Origin: Roseiarcus sp036488815
Lineage (GTDB): Bacteria > Pseudomonadota > Alphaproteobacteria > Rhizobiales > Beijerinckiaceae
Reading direction: 5' to 3'
Assembly: GCA_036488815.1 (NCBI GenBank)
Contig: DASXGX010000028.1
Span: forward strand, 1-64,000
Length of the DNA: 64,000 nucleotides
Shown: positions 60,886 through 64,000 of the stretch, in pieces
Layout: the number at the start of each line of letters is the position of its first letter
Position numbering within the stretch: the stretch's first letter is position 1
Made by a program: the position numbers and the translations under genes
The notes under the pieces: generated by a model
Databases searched by the model: none
The model's input: the letters and a program-made list of their open reading frames with translations, nothing else
What the model was told of the DNA's origin: nothing

Positions 60886-61641
60886 TCAGGCCGCGTCGCG
60901 TTCCCGCCCTCCCTCACGAACGAGCTGGGAGAGGAGCGCGCGGCGCATGCGGCGCCGGCGCAGGAGGCGGCTCCCAACCAGGGCGCGCACGATTCTGCGA
61001 TCCCTGCTGCCCGCCTCCGTTTCGGACTCCCCGCCCTCGTCCTCGTCGTCTTCTTCATCCGCCTCGGCGCGTTCGTGCATGAGATGCGCGGCGAGCGCCC
61101 GACGGACACGGCGACGGCGGAGAAGACCGCCGGCGACAAGCAACCGAAGCAGGCGACGAGATTCGTCGTCTCCGCCCTCCTCCTCGCCCTCGTCCTCGTC
61201 CTCATCCTCATCTGTCTCGGCGCGTTCACGCAGGAGGTGAGCGACGAGCAGTTGCCGCATGCGGCGCCGTCGGAGCAGCCCCCTGGCGATCAACAGTTTC
61301 GCGATCCGACGCTCTTCCTCGCCGCCCTCTTCGCCTTCCTCACCTTCGGAGTCCTCGCTCTCCTCTTCATGACTTTCACGCAACAGGTGCGCAAGCAGCA
61401 GGCGCTGGATCCGACGCCGACGCAGCAGCCCGCGCGCGATCAAGAGTTTCAGAACGCGACGTTCCTCGTCGCCTCCTTCCTCTTCGTCTTCCTCCTCGGA
61501 GCCGTGGAGATCTTGGCCGTTGCCGTGTCGGCGATCACGCATCAGCTCGCTGAGAAGCATGCTTCTGGCGCGACGTCGGCGCATCATGCCGCGACCCATA
61601 AGGGCGCGTTCGAGTTCACTGTCACGCTCGCTCAAGGCCAT
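60886..61641 (-). CDS. Five-repeat protein of alternating acidic and basic helices
   Basis: The 251-residue product consists of five units of about 50 residues. Basic helices with LLRRRRMRQLL-type cores lie at about 10-37, 60-89, 110-139, 160-191 and 212-243. They are joined by acidic linkers rich in Glu/Asp (for example EEEDEEEGGDEE and DEDEDEDEGEEE). No hydrophobic signal or membrane segment is seen. AGGAGG lies six bases before the ATG at 61641. The opposite strand has a long open frame (60856-61743), but it starts with an unsupported TTG and its high third-base GC follows from the composition of this gene. The alternating charges suggest self-assembly or binding to nucleic acid or phosphates. 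No family is recognised. Confidence 0.7.
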   Translation of the reverse strand: MALSERDSELERALMGRGMMRRRRARSMLLSELMRDRRHGNGQDLHGSEEEDEEEGGDEERRVLKLLIARGLLRRRRIQRLLLAHLLRESHEEESEDSEGEEGEEGGEEERRIAKLLIARGLLRRRRMRQLLVAHLLRERAETDEDEDEDEGEEEGGDDESRRLLRLLVAGGLLRRRRVRRALAAHLMHERAEADEEDDEDEGGESETEAGSRDRRIVRALVGSRLLRRRRMRRALLSQLVREGGRERDAA

Positions 61642-61660
61642 TTTCAACCTCCTCTATCTG

Positions 61661-62104
61661 CTAGGACGCAGCCTTCGAAGTCGCTCGGTCCGCCTCCGGC
61701 CCCCCGCCGGCGGCGATGTCTTCAATCAAGCTTCGAACTATAGCTTTGCGAATGGATGCACGACGGGCGTCGCGAGCCGCGAACGTCTCTTCCAACAACG
61801 GCTCTAAGAGGATGCGTCGAACGCTCGCCTCATCGTCTGTCTCGTCGCGCTCTTCTTTTGCTCCGTCGCCATCAAGCAACGCGGCGACGCCGGCTTCGAA
61901 CGCGCGCTCCAAAAGCGCATCCACGCCGCCACGGAAATTCCTCGCCAATTCGAGGCGCTCGGCCTTTGTGATTTCTCGGGGCCCGTGAGTTGCGTCGACG
62001 ACTTCGAGCTTGAGCACGCCGCCAGTCGCAGTATCCAGCGTAAAAACAATGCTTTCAGGCAGCGCCGCGGCGTCGCCCGCCACAGATTCCTGCGGTTCGG
62101 CCAT
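61661..62104 (-). CDS. Acidic hypothetical protein, first gene of the repeat-protein operon
   Basis: The 147-residue product begins MAEPQESVAG, has a beta-rich part (SIVFTLDTATGGVLKLEVVD) and then long helices (ERLELARNFRGGVDALLERA, ASVRRILLEPLLEETFAARD). The upper helical part ends IRKAIVRSLIEDIAAGGG. The ATG at 62104 has AAGGAGA upstream. The longer in-frame start at 62140 is less likely. It ends 19 bases before the repeat protein gene. Function unknown. It may be a partner or chaperone of the repeat protein. Confidence 0.72.
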   Translation of the reverse strand: MAEPQESVAGDAAALPESIVFTLDTATGGVLKLEVVDATHGPREITKAERLELARNFRGGVDALLERAFEAGVAALLDGDGAKEERDETDDEASVRRILLEPLLEETFAARDARRASIRKAIVRSLIEDIAAGGGPEADRATSKAAS

Positions 62105-62409
62105 TTGAGCGTCTCCTTCGCCAGCACAAATGACAGCCAAGTCCCCTGGCCGCGAACGATTGGCGGCCCACGCCTCGGCTCGCTCGCGCGCGAATAGCTT
62201 GGCTCCAGAATGGAGGTCACGCCGAATGAAACTATGTGCCGATCGTTCCCCCGGGAACGCACATTTTGCCGTTCGACCTTCCTGAGCCGGCGTCGGCGCC
62301 GACTTTGGCGCGCCTCCGCTGTACTGCGGTAAGATCAGTCGAGTTGCAGAAGAACAAACAAGTTAGACGATTTTAGGACGTCTGGCCGACGATCGGCTGC
62401 GGTCTTCTG
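62105..62409. other. Leader region of the charged-repeat operon
   Basis: No gene is seen. The spacer contains CGTTCCC-CC-GGGAACG (about 62246-62261), a perfect seven-base inverted repeat. On the minus strand GGAAC-N16-CATT lies close to the general stress sigma factor EcfG pattern (GGAAC-N16/17-CGTT), with one mismatch. A TAAAAT hexamer is present at 62375-62370 on the minus strand. It probably holds the promoter of the 62104 operon. Confidence 0.45.
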
Positions 62410-62423
62410 TTGATGAGGCTCAA
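62410..62423. promoter_or_regulatory. FNR/FixK-like box in the glgP-repeat protein spacer
   Basis: TTGATGAGGCTCAA fits TTGA-N6-TCAA. It lies in the 466-base spacer 148 bases after the glgP stop codon and about 306 bases before the start of the 62104 gene. Spacing to TAAAAT is about 12 bases longer than in a class II promoter. It is weaker than the box at 58274 and may be chance. Confidence 0.4.
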
Positions 62424-62570
62424 TGGGCACTCTACGAGCGGGTTTGGCGCGAGCCGGCAAGGGCGGCGCCTTTGGCGCCGAGTGACACCTTCGACGCGAA
62501 GGCGGCAGAGCGAACGCCGAGCCGAGTAGGCCGCTCACGCGACGTGACGGCGGGTTCACTCCGCTCGCGT

Positions 62571-64000
62571 CTAAGACACCGCGCACGGCTTTACGTCCCA
62601 TATTTCCGAGGCGTACTCGGCAATGGTGCGGTCACTCGAAAATTGCCCAGAGCTGGCCACGTTCTTGATGACCTTGCTCGTCCAACCCTCAGGGTCGACG
62701 TACAACTCGAGCAATCGTCGGTCCGCGTCCAGATAGGCCGCGAGATCGGCGAGGTGCATGTAGTAGTCGCCATGGACGAGCAAGGCCTCGCGCAGGGGAT
62801 TAAATGCGCCCGGTTCATGTCGGCTGAAATGATCCGAGACGATGAGATCCAGCGCCGCCCGCGTCTTCGGTTCATTGTCATAGTGCCACTGAGGGTTATA
62901 CCAGCTGCGGCTGCCAGCTACCTGCTCAGTTGTCAGCCCAAACAGGAAAAGATTGTCCTCGCCTGCGGCCTCGGCCATTTCAATCGTTGCGCCGTCGCGC
63001 GTACCAATGGTGAGTGCGCCATTCATCATGAACTTCATGTTGCTGGTGCCGCTTGCCTCGTAACCTGCCGTCGATATCTGATTGGATACATCGCTGGCGG
63101 GGATCAGGCGCTCGGCGAGGGACACGGAATAGTCTGGCAGGAAAACGACCTTGAGCCGGCCGCGTACCGCCGGGTCGCCATCGATGGTGCGTGCGAGATT
63201 GTTGATGAATTTTATAATGATTTTGGCGAGATGATACGCGGGAGCCGCCTTGCCTGCGAAGAAGAAGACCCGCGGCGGCATTTCGAGGGCAGGGTTTTGC
63301 CGCAAGCTGTCGTACAGCGCCACGATGCGCAAGGCGTTCAGAAGCTGCCGCTTGTATTCGTGGATCCGCTTCGCCTGGCTATCAAAAATCGCATCCGGAT
63401 CGACCGTCACGCCAGCGCTTGATTGCAACCAGCGCGCAAACCGTACTTTGGCGTCACGCTTGGCTTTGCGCACGGCCTCACGAAAGCCGCTGTCGGCGGC
63501 GAGGGGCCTGAGCTTTGTCAACTCGCCAAGATCGGTGACCCACCGATCGCCGATAGCCGCGGTGATCGCGCCGGCGAGAGCAGGATTCGCCAATAGCAAC
63601 CAGCGGCGCGGCGTCACACCATTTGTCTTGTTGCTGAAGCGCTCGGGGTACGTCTCGGCGAGATCTTTGACAGTAACTGTGCGCAACAGGTGGGAATGGA
63701 TAGCGGCAACCCCGTTTGTGCTGTGCGAGCCCACAATGGCAAGGTTGGCCATGCGGATCTTGGTTTGCTCGCCCTCCTCAACCAGGCTGATCCGGCTTAG
63801 GCGCTGTTCGTCGTCCGGGATCCGCGTTCGCGCTTCGGCGAGCAGCCTGCGGTTGATCTCGAGGATAATTTCCAGGTGACGCGGCAACAGCAGCTCGAAC
63901 CAGCGGAGCGGCCATTTCTCCAACGCCTCCGGGAGGAGGGTATGATTGGTGTAAGCCAGCGTCCGGCGCGACAGGTCCCAGGCCTCGTCCCATCCGAGCC
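62571..64000 (-). CDS. glgP: Glycogen/starch phosphorylase (5' end outside window)
   Basis: The C-terminal 475 residues or so of the PLP-dependent alpha-glucan phosphorylase, which releases glucose 1-phosphate from glycogen. The frame continues past 63923 to the edge (DEAWDLSRRTLAYTNHTLLP, then EALEKWPLRWFELLLPRH). Visible are SNKTNGVTPRRWLLLANPAL, DSQAKRIHEYKRQLLNALRI, and the PLP Lys in GYEASGTSNMKFMMNGALTI. The start and roughly 370 residues are outside. It would feed the phosphoketolase and acetate route. No damage is seen. Confidence 0.96.
   Translation of the reverse strand, partial: LGWDEAWDLSRRTLAYTNHTLLPEALEKWPLRWFELLLPRHLEIILEINRRLLAEARTRIPDDEQRLSRISLVEEGEQTKIRMANLAIVGSHSTNGVAAIHSHLLRTVTVKDLAETYPERFSNKTNGVTPRRWLLLANPALAGAITAAIGDRWVTDLGELTKLRPLAADSGFREAVRKAKRDAKVRFARWLQSSAGVTVDPDAIFDSQAKRIHEYKRQLLNALRIVALYDSLRQNPALEMPPRVFFFAGKAAPAYHLAKIIIKFINNLARTIDGDPAVRGRLKVVFLPDYSVSLAERLIPASDVSNQISTAGYEASGTSNMKFMMNGALTIGTRDGATIEMAEAAGEDNLFLFGLTTEQVAGSRSWYNPQWHYDNEPKTRAALDLIVSDHFSRHEPGAFNPLREALLVHGDYYMHLADLAAYLDADRRLLELYVDPEGWTSKVIKNVASSGQFSSDRTIAEYASEIWDVKPCAVS

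Noticed and set aside
60856..61743. Plus-strand frame with several hydrophobic segments opposite the charged-repeat gene
   Set aside because: It starts at a TTG without a ribosome site. The hydrophobic residues come from reading Glu/Arg/Leu codons backward, and the minus-strand gene has AGGAGG and operon context. Some doubt remains.

Overview
The window is about 64 kb of GC-rich chromosomal DNA from an alphaproteobacterium, most likely of the Hyphomicrobiales (Rhizobiales). This rests on the alphaproteobacterial porin-2 type proteins, a phasin, a single long RelA/SpoT enzyme, an alphaproteobacterial retropepsin-like protease, PdxJ/AcpS/PyrE gene order, DUF3141 and FixK/FNR-type sites. Genus cannot be fixed from the sequence alone.

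Region 1 (1-6300) is housekeeping: the end of rplT, then pheS-pheT, small secreted proteins (one Met/Gly-rich with GNM repeats) and an SDR oxidoreductase. Dispersed palindromic repeats sit between the genes.

Region 2 (6300-8024) is the most interesting locus. It is a lower-GC cassette made of a strongly structured non-coding stretch, a 55-residue membrane peptide, an XRE helix-turn-helix protein and a reverse transcriptase with both retron hallmarks (NAxxH in region X, an ITG version of VTG in region Y) and a YIDD catalytic core. I read it as a retron with an HTH protein and a membrane peptide as candidate accessory or effector proteins. The msr-msd boundaries could not be fixed by eye.

Region 3 (8200-26650) is mostly core: an MFS exporter, a phasin, a LuxR solo, a uracil-DNA glycosylase, phosphomannomutase, RelA/SpoT, acpS-pdxJ-pyrE, a SPINDLY/OGT-like TPR glycosyltransferase and tRNA-Thr. 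Within it, two near-identical porin genes lie in inverted orientation around a tyrosine recombinase. The left porin has lost its signal peptide exactly at a junction.

Region 4 (26650-39525) is a decayed island that begins next to tRNA-Thr. It holds a frameshifted integrase remnant, a TraA-type relaxase fragment, a DUF4915 (TIGR03032) protein, a 1718-residue repeat adhesin with a dedicated type I secretion ATPase and membrane fusion protein, and then more remnants (integrase tail, SDR fragment). An ABC protein with all nucleotide-binding motifs eroded follows at 39526-41220.

Region 5 (41500-64000) looks like an energy and stress island. It encodes phosphoketolase, a SulP transporter, a DUF502 protein, an RbbA-type ABC exporter operon, PPK2 polyphosphate kinase, and DUF3141-pta-fabI-ackA behind a good FNR/FixK box. 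It also carries a GNAT acetyltransferase, small secreted proteins, an operon for an unusual five-repeat alternating acid/base protein, and glycogen phosphorylase (cut by the window end). Together glgP, xfp, pta and ackA would turn glycogen or sugar phosphates into acetyl phosphate, ATP and acetate when respiration is limited.
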